This document shows positions 1-9,307 of a DNA stretch of 29,997 nucleotides, piece by piece (position 1 is the stretch's first letter; every line of letters starts with the position of its first letter). The notes under the pieces were generated by a model that worked only from the letters and a program-made list of their open reading frames with translations, did not search any database and was not told the origin of the DNA. Origin of the DNA: Ascoidea tarda (nom. inval.) (taxonomy: Eukaryota > Ascomycota > Saccharomycetes > Ascoideales > Ascoideaceae); NCBI GenBank assembly GCA_030560485.1, contig JAKTTS010000158.1:1-29997 (forward strand), read 5' to 3'. Made by a program: the position numbers and the translations under genes.

Positions 1-533
1 AACTTGTTTGGGATTTTCCGAATTACCTGATATCAACTGTTCAATCCTATCAATATTCTCAAAATACTTGCCACTCAATGGAGGAGCACTGTCAATAAAA
101 ATATAAAAATTTCCCCATTTATTTAACCTTGCTGATAGTAATTGATTTACCACATCAAAAGTATTTCATTCGAATTTTCAAAAAAATATCTCAAATTTGG
201 GCAAAAATTTAATAATTGAGACTCGAATAGATAAAAGTCGTCAGAATGAACTTTTAGAGTTAGTTTTTTTCAAGTTATTAAAGTCCATCTTTTATCTTGA
301 GTAAACAGGTAAATTAATGTTACATCTTTGAATAATGTTTTTGATACCGAAAATTTAATTGAATTACTATCTGATAAAGTGAATAACAATGATTTATCGA
401 TTGGTTACTTTATGAATATCATATCAACCAATTAAATAGACATTGTATCATTAAAAAACTTGCCCGATGATATAATTTTTAGTTTATTTAAATCATCTTG
501 AACTGTTAGTGAAGATAGTTCTTGAATATCCAT
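1..533 (-). pseudogene. Decayed F-box-like gene, 5' part, runs off left edge
   Basis: Read on the minus strand from an ATG at 533, protein-like stretches follow one another but are broken by several stops and at least one frame change. A middle segment (about 400-190) carries an F-box-like core ending in FKDVTLIYLF, then a leucine-rich-repeat-like piece with LNFCPNLRYF. In another frame, about 55 open codons (165 to 1) run off the edge and include FIDSAPPLSGKYF. Leu, Asn and Phe richness and the order short helical start, F-box-like core, LRR-like strand suit yeast F-box/LRR proteins. The family call is inference from pattern only. It could be a broken gene or a poorly assembled live one. The plus strand also reads LPDDIIFSLF near 470-500, so the strand is likely but not certain. 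Confidence 0.4.
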
Positions 534-681
534 TTTCTAAAGTAAATTAGTGAATTCCTTAATTCGATGAGGGATAAAGAAAAAAGCAGTGAATAGGAAA
601 AGAATAGAAGGAAAATATTCGTTAAATTTAAACCACAAATTAGCAATCAATCAACAACATTGTTCAAGACAAACTGGTGTT

Positions 682-742
682 AGGCTCAGCAGACTGGCTT
701 CAAAAAGACCTATGTGGTTTCTCGAGTCCCAGCCATGAGCCT
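682..742. other. Imperfect hairpin with tRNA-like B-box fragment
   Basis: AGGCTCA (682-688) is complementary to TGAGCCT (736-742). TGGC (695-698) is complementary to GCCA (732-735), directly inside the outer stem with a six-base bulge. The apical part holds TCGAGTCCCAG, which resembles the T-loop/B-box of tRNA genes. It does not fold as a normal tRNA. It may be a tRNA relic, a structured RNA or chance. Confidence 0.3.
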
Positions 743-3050
743 GGCCTCAATCAAATGTCTGTTTAATCTAATTAGAATAATCATAGAAGGGATTCAGCAA
801 AACAAAATAAGCTCGATTGTTCTTGATGGTTTGTGTTAAGTCATTCCAATTGGAAATCAATTGGAAATCAGACTCAAATCAAGCTTTTTTTCAAGTAAAA
901 TTTCTTCCAATCCTTCACAAGCATCCATAAAAATTTCATTACCTGAATGGTTGATTTCAAGTCAAAATCCAGTACAACAGGGCCTTTTTGATGTTTCCTA
1001 TCGTGTAATAGGTGTAGATGTCGGCCTATGCGTGAGAAAGCGGTAGCAAAATTTCATTTTTGAAGGCCAAAAAAACCTTTTGAGAGTGCTTCAGAAAGCT
1101 ATTTATATTGAGATAGAACATCAATGCTTTTGTGAAAAATCCATTTAAATTATTTGTGAATGCAACGTTATGAATGATGATATATTACATAGATACTTTA
1201 TAAGAGAAATACTTTGTATTTATATCACATTGCACCATGGAATCCTATGGTAATTTCATGAGTTGGGTTTTTACTTCCAACTCAAATTGTGGTTTCTTGT
1301 TTTATACCACAGATCAATCCGTAAACCCCAAAATAACAAGATAGATAATTGGAATATTTTTCTCAATAAATCAATTACTAAAATCCATGCTAATATGATA
1401 TGAAAAAAGCGAATTTTCTATTTTAACAACTTCAATCAGTTATTAATGGGAGATTGAATCACAAATCCATGCATCCTTCATTTAGTAAGTATCTAATTTT
1501 TAACTAGAAGTTTATTGTCAATAACTTATTATTATTCTTGCTGTGTTCCATTGAAATATTGCACAACTAGTGCGTAAAACAAAAAAGACTTTCATAAAAC
1601 ATTAGTAGAAATATTTCCTGGTAAAAATTATGTTTGCTAATAGCACACTTTGCATTGACTTTTATTTCTGTTTAAAAATCAAAACACTTTTAACAACCAT
1701 AAAAACCAACTTTTGAACAATCTTTTAGATAAAAACACTTTATGTTAAATCATTACCATCCAAATATCAACACAATCATCAATAATAGCCAAAGAATCTG
1801 CTGGATCGATTATTTATAATAACATTGAATAATGCTTTTTTTTTTCAAAACTTTATGGCAGTGGTTGAAAGAAATAATTAAGGCTGCAATTTCAGTCGAT
1901 AAACTCGCAAAAAACCATGAATTGAAGCGTCTTATTTCTAGCTGAAGCCTTTCTGCAAAATCTGATAATGTCCCCCTTGAGTACTCTACACCAAAATCAC
2001 CATCAAAGTCTAAGTCCCAACCAAATATTCAAGCATCCACACATATCTAATAGAATATGTACTTGTTGACTTTACTTCAATTTAAACAAGTAAATTCAAA
2101 TTAACACCAAAAAGTTCTTGTTCCAGAAAATAAATACATTAAACACTAAAAAGGATTTATAAACAAATAATACTCATCCAGCCATCTTTTGTCAATATGC
2201 TTTTACCGTTAAGCTCTTTAGGTTTAAAATTTTAAAAGAAATGAGTATCACTGCCAAAAAAAAAATAAACAAATCTCTCAAAACATTGCTAGTTATACTT
2301 CAACATCAATGTTAAGAGAAATTCATAAAGATCGCTTTCATATTGATCAATCGCCATTTCTTTTCAAAATTGTTAAAAATTTTTGCTAGCTTTATGATAA
2401 CTGCAATTCAATAGATAAAGCATATCGCTAAATAAGTGTATTTATAATCAAAATCTCATTCTGTTACCTTTTGAACCGATTATTTAAACTAAGAAATGTC
2501 AAGACCAACTGATAGCCATTGTGTTCTTTTTATTTTTCATTTTCTTCCTTGTATTCATAAACCACACAAAAAATTATAAACTAAATCATTCACAAATAAA
2601 AATGAATTTGATCAAATGCACTCCATTGAATAATTATATCTAGGGCATGATGTAACTGATATTTCAGGTTTGAAATTTTGGTAGTTTTGAGTTACCTATT
2701 AAAACCAGTTGCTATTTTTCACTAACTTTGCTTTTTATCCCAATCAATTTTGAATAGAAATTCAATATTTTTATATAATTTAAAATATTTATAACTGAAT
2801 AACTTGTTAAATATGATTATTTGATAGTAAAAATTTAACACCAATAATTTTGAACCACTTCTAATTATCTACTTGGTCTTGGAGTTATAGTACTATCTAA
2901 TCATGCCTTGCTATAACCTAACATAAAACTTAAATCCATGCTTGGGCACTTTTCATTGGACCTGCTGTTTGATAATTGTAGTTTTCGTAAATTTGTAAAA
3001 CTTCAATAACTATCATAATTAATCATTGAAATGTCCATTTTAATCATATA

Positions 3051-3107
3051 AAATTATCACATATTATCACATATTATCACATATTATCACATATTATCAC
3101 ATATTAT
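3051..3107. repeat. Tandem repeat, 10-bp unit ATATTATCAC
   Basis: Four perfect copies lie at 3061-3100, with one imperfect copy before and a partial copy after. It is a simple microsatellite-like array in the gene-poor interval. Confidence 0.9.
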
Positions 3108-3374
3108 TTATAATGTTGCTTAAAGATCATAATAATCAAAAAATTCTCATTGTTATTAATTTTCAATCTTACTGTTTTTCAGCAAATATGGTCAGTCTCA
3201 CAATAAAAAAAACCCAAAAAAAAAAACAATCACTCAAAATATGGCCAGAAGTAAGCAATAAATAATAAAGAGACCAATGAAAATAAAAAAATAAAAAAAT
3301 AGAAAAAAACAACTACCGCCTGAGTGTTTATTATTAATAGCCTTGTAACTATTATTAGAAAGATGTTTATATTA

Positions 3375-3410
3375 CTATCATTGCTATCATTGCTATCATT
3401 GCTATCATTA
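3375..3410. repeat. Tandem repeat, 9-bp unit CTATCATTG
   Basis: About four units of a nine-base repeat, the outer ones imperfect. It is not inside a recognisable gene. Confidence 0.85.
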
Positions 3411-3537
3411 TTGATTGTGCAATTGGAACAATTGGTATTGCTTTTACTATTAATATAGTTATTATTATGGTTTTAATCTTTGTAGATCATATAGCGAATA
3501 CACCACCTCATCTAGCCCGATCTTTCAGAAAAAATTG

Positions 3538-3600
3538 TGGCCAATGTGGGCTGGGTGTTGTTTCTCAGTCTTCCATTAAGTGAGGTTAAGCCTCTTTTTT
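3538..3600 (+). other. A-box-like motif followed by hairpin and T6 run
   Basis: TGGCCAATGTGG at 3538-3549 resembles a Pol III A box (TRGCNNAnnnGG). About 40 bases on, GAGG-TTAAG-CCTC (3582-3594) can form a four-base-pair hairpin and is followed at once by six Ts, the usual Pol III stop. No good B box is visible between them. This is at best a candidate small RNA or tRNA-derived relic. Confidence 0.2.
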
Positions 3601-4517
3601 CAGAATAACATTCAACTGAACCACTCAATTTGTGATTTTTCAACAAAAACTCAGCTTAAATAGCAGATAACCTTGATGGAATTACACATATCTAATTCAG
3701 GATTACCATTTATAGTAACTACCACTTTTAACGGCTGTCAACTTCGGTAATTGTAACAATCCGACACAATACGCGTACCAATGCGACACAGGAATCTGAT
3801 GCAAAAAGGGCCAAGACAAACCAACTCTGTAGAGATGACGATGTTTATATACTTTCTATTCTCAGTTTCTGTGTTTGTAGGGCGGAAAATAAAACCTAAC
3901 TCTACCTTGGTCTCTAAGGATTGGGTTGTTATCAGAAACACAGCAATATGGCAATATGACCCAGCTTAATACAAGAAACTAAGACAAATTTCAAACCGGT
4001 TAATTGTTGACTGCTGAATTGGTTTAATTGGGTTTTTTGATGGTCTTTAGTGCAAATAATGGGATATCCCATACAAATCTGCTGGATCAAGGGTCGTTTT
4101 ATAGCCAAGAATGACTCCCAAAATATAGATGATGGGATTTGAAGACACTTTAAACCTATTGGATCTGAAAAACACTCAAAAATAGAAATACTGCAGGACC
4201 AAAGAAGACCAGCTCTAAAAGCTTAATTGTAGGCAAGTATGAATATAAGGTTTGTATCTATTTTTAACATAGTTTAACTGCTTGTTATAACACTGAAGGC
4301 ATTGTTCAGTACGGGGTTAGTTATCAATACGGCCGTTATATTTTTAGTGGCTTTAAAACAAAAACTTCAATATCAGAGAGATAAAGATCAAAATTAAGAT
4401 TATAATATAAGTTATTGAAAAAAGTTATGGAAAGTAAAAGGGGGCGAAATAACAATAGGAATAACGATAAAATAAGAAAGAAAAGAGATTTGAGATGAAA
4501 ATTAAATCTTCATGAGT

Positions 4518-4677
4518 AAAAATATAACATAATAAAAATCAATGTAAACCCGTCATACATTTTCATGAGCGAATGCGAAATAACGACATTAAACCAAAAT
4601 AAAAATATAATAAAAACCAATGTAAACCCGTCATACATTTTCATAAGCGAATGCGAAATAATGACATTAAACCAAAA
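4518..4677. repeat. Tandem duplication, 78-bp period, two copies
   Basis: The 59-60 bases starting at 4541 recur at 4619 with two substitutions (catgagc to cataagc, acgacatt to atgacatt). Each copy is preceded by a similar AT-rich spacer. The near identity shows a recent event. No gene is recognised in it; the minus-strand frame across it is low-complexity Phe/Leu. Confidence 0.9.
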
Positions 4678-4715
4678 CCAAAACCAAAATAAAAATAAAA
4701 ATAAAAATAAAAACA
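4671..4715. repeat. Low-complexity (AAAACC)n then (AAAAAT)n run
   Basis: Short runs of AACCAAA-type and then AAAAAT-type units directly follow the 78-bp duplication. It is likely replication-slippage sequence. Confidence 0.85.
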
Positions 4716-4803
4716 AAATATTGATAAATATGTTAAAAAAAGAATCTTTTTGGTAAAAAAAATATTATTTTCTCATATTATTGAAATTCATATCAATTTT
4801 TTT

Positions 4804-5157
4804 TTATTCATTGAGATTGGGATTGGGATTGGAGTTGGAATTAGAATTGAAGTTATAATTGAAGTTGAAATTGAAATTGAAATCAAAATCATTCATATTG
4901 TTATTTGCCTTGCTATAATTTTTCATCAATTTGGTGTGGTAGCGTACAAAATTTTTATTTTGCAAGTCATCAGTACTTTCAATATATTTGAAAGCTTTAT
5001 GTGATACCGAATTCCTTTTGACTTTTTCAATGTTTTTGATAATTGTGATTGGATCGTCATATAGAACGAAATGATCAATATAGTATTTCTTTTTAATTGA
5101 ATGTTCAGCTTGATTATTTGAGCTGCTAGTACGATAGTTGATGTTATTGGGATCCAT
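4804..5157 (-). CDS. Small hypothetical protein with Asn-alternating tail
   Basis: The frame codes 117 residues from a good ATG (5157). I do not recognise the protein. Residues 1-85 are a normal mixed hydrophilic sequence (YYIDHFVLYDDPITI, then VSHKAFKYIESTDDLQ). The last 30 residues are alternating Asn pairs (FN, YN, SN, PN), written by a degenerate hexanucleotide repeat (4810-4890). No signal peptide or membrane segment is visible. It has no CTG codon, like the confident genes nearby, and sits divergently from MGM1 across about 730 bp. The ordinary composition of the first 85 residues favours a real gene. The plus-strand frame opposite it is a low-complexity shadow. Confidence 0.5.
   Translation of the reverse strand: MDPNNINYRTSSSNNQAEHSIKKKYYIDHFVLYDDPITIIKNIEKVKRNSVSHKAFKYIESTDDLQNKNFVRYHTKLMKNYSKANNNMNDFDFNFNFNFNYNFNSNSNSNPNPNLNE
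4810..4890. repeat. Degenerate hexanucleotide repeat (GAAATT/GGGATT-like)
   Basis: Units of the type (g/a)(g/a)(g/a)ATT repeat about a dozen times on the plus strand. On the minus strand they encode the alternating-Asn tail of the small gene at 4804-5157. Confidence 0.85.
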
Positions 5158-5891
5158 ATGGAATTTGTATACTGGTTGTTTATTCGCTAGAAAAAAATTT
5201 CACGGCTGACGTGAATTGAAGCTAGGAAACGATAATAAATCAGTGACTGGTAATTTTGAATTGATATCTAGAAAGGGGAGAAATAATCGATTTATATAAT
5301 TTTTGAAATGCAGCTAGTGTGAATAAGCTATAATCCAAAAAATTGCTTGATGAGAAAATTAATTTTTGATCAACACTCAGCATGCTGAAGTTTATCTTGG
5401 AGTCTATTGTGTAGTGAAACTATATTCCGTCAACGACAAGCATCGATCAAAAGCCAACTCCAGCATCTTCAACGTTCTTTTAGCAGCCCCTGCACTTCTA
5501 AAATAAGCCTCTATAAATAGAATCGGAAAGCCCCCTTGTCGAATTTCCAGTCTAGACCACACAACAGACCCCAAGCACAAACCCCAAACACAAACCCCAG
5601 TTCCAACCGCTCCATGCCGTCATCCCCAATTTGCTTCTCTTTCTCGCCCATTCGTTTCTTCTGCTGCTTCTGCTTCCAGATCTGCCTTCTGTTCTGCTGC
5701 CAGTTCTGTTCTGCTCTTCTCGTGTCCTTCTTGCTGCCTCTTATCAACCCGCTTTCCTTTTCCAAACTCTTTCGTATATCGGCCTTTATTCTTTGCTGCT
5801 GTGTGATTATATCTCAGCCAACTACCTTCAACTTGATTTTTAATCACTATTACTTATATCGCACACCCATATTATTACATATTCATTCACA
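5158..5891. promoter_or_regulatory. Divergent promoter region and MGM1 leader
   Basis: Lies between the divergent small gene (4804-5157) and MGM1. It has a TATA-like element at 5512 and then a C/T-rich stretch (about 5590-5770) that is more GC-rich than its surroundings. A 146-codon frame over this stretch begins at TTG and is Cys/Phe/Ser-biased, as expected from a pyrimidine tract, so it is not taken as coding. Confidence 0.6.
5512..5519 (+). promoter_or_regulatory. TATA box candidate, MGM1
   Basis: TATAAATA is the best TATA match upstream of MGM1. It is about 380 bases before the ATG, which implies a long pyrimidine-rich leader or weak use. Confidence 0.4.
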
Positions 5892-8800
5892 ATGTTGCCC
5901 TTCTCTTTCAGAAACACTTTGCATAACCCAAACACCTACTTTCATAATTACCGTTGTAATTATAGATCAATTCTAGATTCCACAAAAAACCTTAAATCCC
6001 CAGCACAATTCAATAACCATATCAACAAAAAATTTTACTCAAATTTAAAGACCATTTCGAAAAATATCAATCTTTCTAATTACCCAAAAAACTTGAGCAA
6101 ACTCTCAAAAAATCACAACAATCATCAGCTACTATTGATCTCCTCAAATTTGAACTCTCAGTACAGAAGTTTATCCTCCACTTATCTCACTCCTTCGATA
6201 ATATCAACAAGATCCTTCTCGGTGATATCCATAACAAACTTGTCAAGGCTATTCTTCAAATTAATTAAAATTCCAATTGCCATAGGCGGCGGCTTTGCTG
6301 CTGTTGGTACTTTTATATTGTATAAAACAGAACAACTTTCAAACTATACTAAAGACCAATTTACCCACTTAAACAACCACATCATAACCTTTAAGGATTT
6401 CTCTTTAAACTACTTGAACCATCTAAACAACAACATGAAACAAAATATAAATGAAAGCCTAGATAGTTTTAACAGCTACCTTAGTTCTTATAATCTCGAA
6501 GATAACAATAGTGGTGATAGCAATAGTAGTAACAACAATAGTGGTAACAACAACAACAATGATAACAACAAAAAAAACTCTCCTGCAATTGCAACCGCTG
6601 CTGCTGCCTCTGTCTCTTTAATAGCCGATAACGAAAATAATGACAACAAATCAGATTTTATTAAAGACCATTACGATGATGACAACGACACTGACAATGA
6701 TAACGATAACGACATTTCAAAGGACCACACTGATCAACAAATCTTATCCATCACAAGAAGAATGATAGAAATTAGAAATTTATTAAATAAAATTGATAAA
6801 TCCGATTCTTTGAAATTACCCTCAATTGTTGTCATTGGCTCTCAATCCTCTGGAAAATCCTCAGTTTTGGAATCAATCGTAGGCAGAGAATTTCTTCCCA
6901 AGGGCTCAAATATGGTTACAAGAAGACCCATAGAACTAACCTTGATCAATGATCCAACTTTAAATAATGAAATTGCAGAGTTCCCCGACTTAAAAATCGA
7001 TAAACTATCCGATTTTAATGAAGTTTCAAGATTACTATTCGAACTAAACCTTGCTGTTCCCTCAAATAAGGCCATCACTGATGACCCAATCAGACTAACA
7101 ATAAAATCTCCAACTATTCCTGACTTGACTCTAGTAGACCTACCTGGCTACATTCAAATCCAATCTATTGATCAACCAATAGAATTGAAAACTAAAATCA
7201 GAGATTTATGCTCAAAATACCTCAAACAGCCAAACATAATCTTAGCAATTTCTTCTGCTGACGTTGATCTAGCCAACTCCTCTGCTTTACAAGCCGCTAA
7301 ATCAATAGACCCAAATGGTGAAAGAACTATTGGCGTCATAACTAAAATGGATTTGGTTGATCCCTTTTCTGCAAGGGGTTTACTATTAAATAAAAAATAC
7401 CCACTAAAATTAGGATACGTTGGTGTTATAACTAAAATTCCAAAAACTACTTCAACCCCAACTTCTCTATTCTTGAAAAAAAAATCTAGCTCTGAATTAT
7501 TTAATGACCTACAAAAAAATGAATTTGAATTTTTTAATATTCAAAATAAACCAACCTTTCAAAATTTAAATGTTGGTACTAAAAATTTGAAAAAAAAATT
7601 AATGAAAATTTTGGAATCCTCAATGTCTAGTTCTTTAAATCCAACTCATGATGCCGTTCAACAAGAATTGGAAGATACTTCCTACAAATTTAAAGTGGAA
7701 TTTAACGACCGTTTATTAACACCAGAAACTTACTTGGCCGCTACTTTAGATACTCTAAAGGTCTCTGTAAAAGAATTTAGTGAAAAATTTGGTAGAAATG
7801 AATTAAAATCTTTATTAAGAAGCGAATTGGACCAAAAAGTTTTAGACCTATTAGCTTTGAGATACTGGAACAAACCACCATCTTTGATTAATAATTATTC
7901 AAAAGTTAACAATGCCAATATAATTGTAAATAATACCAACGGTAATGTTAACAACTCAAACGGTATCAAATCTGGTAGTTCCAATAACTCCAATTCTAAA
8001 AATAGCGGTTTAATAACTTCAAGTGGTGATTCAATCGATAAATTTTCAACTTCAACCTTTCAAGAACCAATTTTGGAAAATTTAGCTAATGCCGATGAAG
8101 ATGATATTTATTGGCATCGCAAATTGGATTTAATTACTTCCTCATTAACTAAACTGGGAGTCGGTAGAATGTCTACTACATTAGTTACGGATTCATTATT
8201 AGATGAAATTAACAATATCATTAATTTAACTAACTTGAAAAGCCATCCAATTGCCAAGGACATTGTACTAAATTCTGCTATATCAGTTTTAAATGCAAGA
8301 TACTATTCAACAGCCGATCAAGTTGAAAATTGTATTAAACCATACAAATTTGAAATTGATTTAGAAGACAGAGAGTGGGATAGTGCTAAAATTCATACAA
8401 TCAAATTACTAAACGAGGAATTAAGACAGTGTAACGAAAATTATCAAGAGTTGAAAAAATCAGTTGGTACAAGAAAATTGAATCAAGTGACCAATTATTT
8501 ATCAAATGATTTGCAACAAAATTCCGACAATTCGTTCAAAAATAATGTTATTAATAAAGATTCATTGGCGTTTTCTGCTACACTATTGCAAAGAGGTAGA
8601 GAAGCAGTTTTCCTAAAAGATAGGTGCAATTTGCTCAAAATGCGATTGCTAGCATTGAAATCAAGTCAATGTTCCAAAAAAGAAAATAAATACAAATGCC
8701 CAGAAATTTTTTTGAGTTCAGTTGTTGATAAAATTACTCAAACATCTATATTATTTTTAAATGTGGAATTATTAAATGATTTTTATTACAACTTTCCAAG

Positions 8801-9023
8801 AGATTTGGATTTAAAATTAAGTGTTAACAGTTTATCAAAAGATACCATTGAAAAGATAGCTAAAGAAGACCCAAGGATTAAAAGACATATTGAATTACAA
8901 CAAAGAAAAGAGATGTTGGAGCTAGCACTAAGCAAAATAGAAAATGTTTTAGCAATACAAAAGACTAGGATATTAGGGCCTCCAGGGAAAGATTCATTAA
9001 GATACTGGCGTCATAAAAATTGA
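5892..9023 (+). CDS. MGM1: Mitochondrial dynamin-like GTPase Mgm1 (OPA1 family)
   Basis: Mgm1 drives inner-membrane fusion and crista maintenance in mitochondria. The 1,043 residues start with a Ser/Asn/Arg-rich presequence (1 to about 110), then a membrane segment (about 127-144, IPIAIGGGFAAVGTFILY). A second apolar Ala-rich stretch (230-245, SPAIATAAAASVSLIA) is placed where rhomboid protease Pcp1 cuts other Mgm1 proteins. Between them is an Asn/Ser/Asp-rich linker. The dynamin GTPase follows: G1 GSQSSGKS (316-323), G3 DLPG (416-419), G4 TKMD (484-487). Middle and C-terminal assembly regions complete it. It is longer than S. cerevisiae Mgm1 (about 900 residues) because of Asn-rich inserts, including one at about 670-710. 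It has one CTG codon (755, at 8154). The assignment is secure; the cleavage site is inferred. Confidence 0.96.
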   Translation: MLPFSFRNTLHNPNTYFHNYRCNYRSILDSTKNLKSPAQFNNHINKKFYSNLKTISKNINLSNYPKNLSKLSKNHNNHQLLLISSNLNSQYRSLSSTYLTPSIISTRSFSVISITNLSRLFFKLIKIPIAIGGGFAAVGTFILYKTEQLSNYTKDQFTHLNNHIITFKDFSLNYLNHLNNNMKQNINESLDSFNSYLSSYNLEDNNSGDSNSSNNNSGNNNNNDNNKKNSPAIATAAAASVSLIADNENNDNKSDFIKDHYDDDNDTDNDNDNDISKDHTDQQILSITRRMIEIRNLLNKIDKSDSLKLPSIVVIGSQSSGKSSVLESIVGREFLPKGSNMVTRRPIELTLINDPTLNNEIAEFPDLKIDKLSDFNEVSRLLFELNLAVPSNKAITDDPIRLTIKSPTIPDLTLVDLPGYIQIQSIDQPIELKTKIRDLCSKYLKQPNIILAISSADVDLANSSALQAAKSIDPNGERTIGVITKMDLVDPFSARGLLLNKKYPLKLGYVGVITKIPKTTSTPTSLFLKKKSSSELFNDLQKNEFEFFNIQNKPTFQNLNVGTKNLKKKLMKILESSMSSSLNPTHDAVQQELEDTSYKFKVEFNDRLLTPETYLAATLDTLKVSVKEFSEKFGRNELKSLLRSELDQKVLDLLALRYWNKPPSLINNYSKVNNANIIVNNTNGNVNNSNGIKSGSSNNSNSKNSGLITSSGDSIDKFSTSTFQEPILENLANADEDDIYWHRKLDLITSSLTKLGVGRMSTTLVTDSLLDEINNIINLTNLKSHPIAKDIVLNSAISVLNARYYSTADQVENCIKPYKFEIDLEDREWDSAKIHTIKLLNEELRQCNENYQELKKSVGTRKLNQVTNYLSNDLQQNSDNSFKNNVINKDSLAFSATLLQRGREAVFLKDRCNLLKMRLLALKSSQCSKKENKYKCPEIFLSSVVDKITQTSILFLNVELLNDFYYNFPRDLDLKLSVNSLSKDTIEKIAKEDPRIKRHIELQQRKEMLELALSKIENVLAIQKTRILGPPGKDSLRYWRHKN

Positions 9024-9307
9024 AATTAATGCAAAAAATTTATTTGAATTTTTGAATTTTAAATGTTTAGTATATATTTGCATGTTTGTTTATAATTATT
9101 TTAGTTGATTTCTGTAAAAAAATATAAATTTATGCAAATTGAACTAATGAAGCTGGCAAAAAAACAAGTATATAGAAATATAAAGAAAAAAGTATTATAT
9201 TAGTTTAATATAGAAAAGAATAATAAGAAACAAATGGGAATTAAAGATAACTAATCAGGTAAAAAAATTGAAATTGAAAAAAAAATAAATACAATCTAAA
9301 ACTAAAC

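Larger units (their letters stand above)
534..4803. other. Gene-poor AT-rich interval, 4.3 kb
   Basis: No open frame here looks like a complete gene. The few frames over 60 codons are short, overlap one another on opposite strands or lack a family signature. A protein-like stretch lies at about 1855-2050 on the plus strand (contains YSTPKSPSKSKSQPN), possibly a relic of unknown origin. Other contents, listed separately, are a hairpin at 682-742, short tandem repeats, a small hairpin plus T-run near 3600 and a 78-bp tandem duplication. Such a long empty stretch is unusual for a yeast, where gaps are normally under 1 kb. Confidence 0.6.

Noticed and set aside
3490-3600. Possible 5S rRNA similarity (GGTTAAGC string)
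   Set aside because: The order and spacing of the 5S internal control boxes do not fit and the rest does not align.
3738-3969. Two overlapping opposite-strand frames of over 60 codons
   Set aside because: They are mirror frames in slightly GC-richer DNA. Neither has a domain, and I could not find matching terminal repeats to call an element.
5536-5976. 146-codon plus-strand frame before and over the MGM1 start
   Set aside because: It begins with TTG, overlaps the MGM1 presequence in another frame and is made of Cys/Phe/Ser/Leu as expected from a pyrimidine-rich leader.
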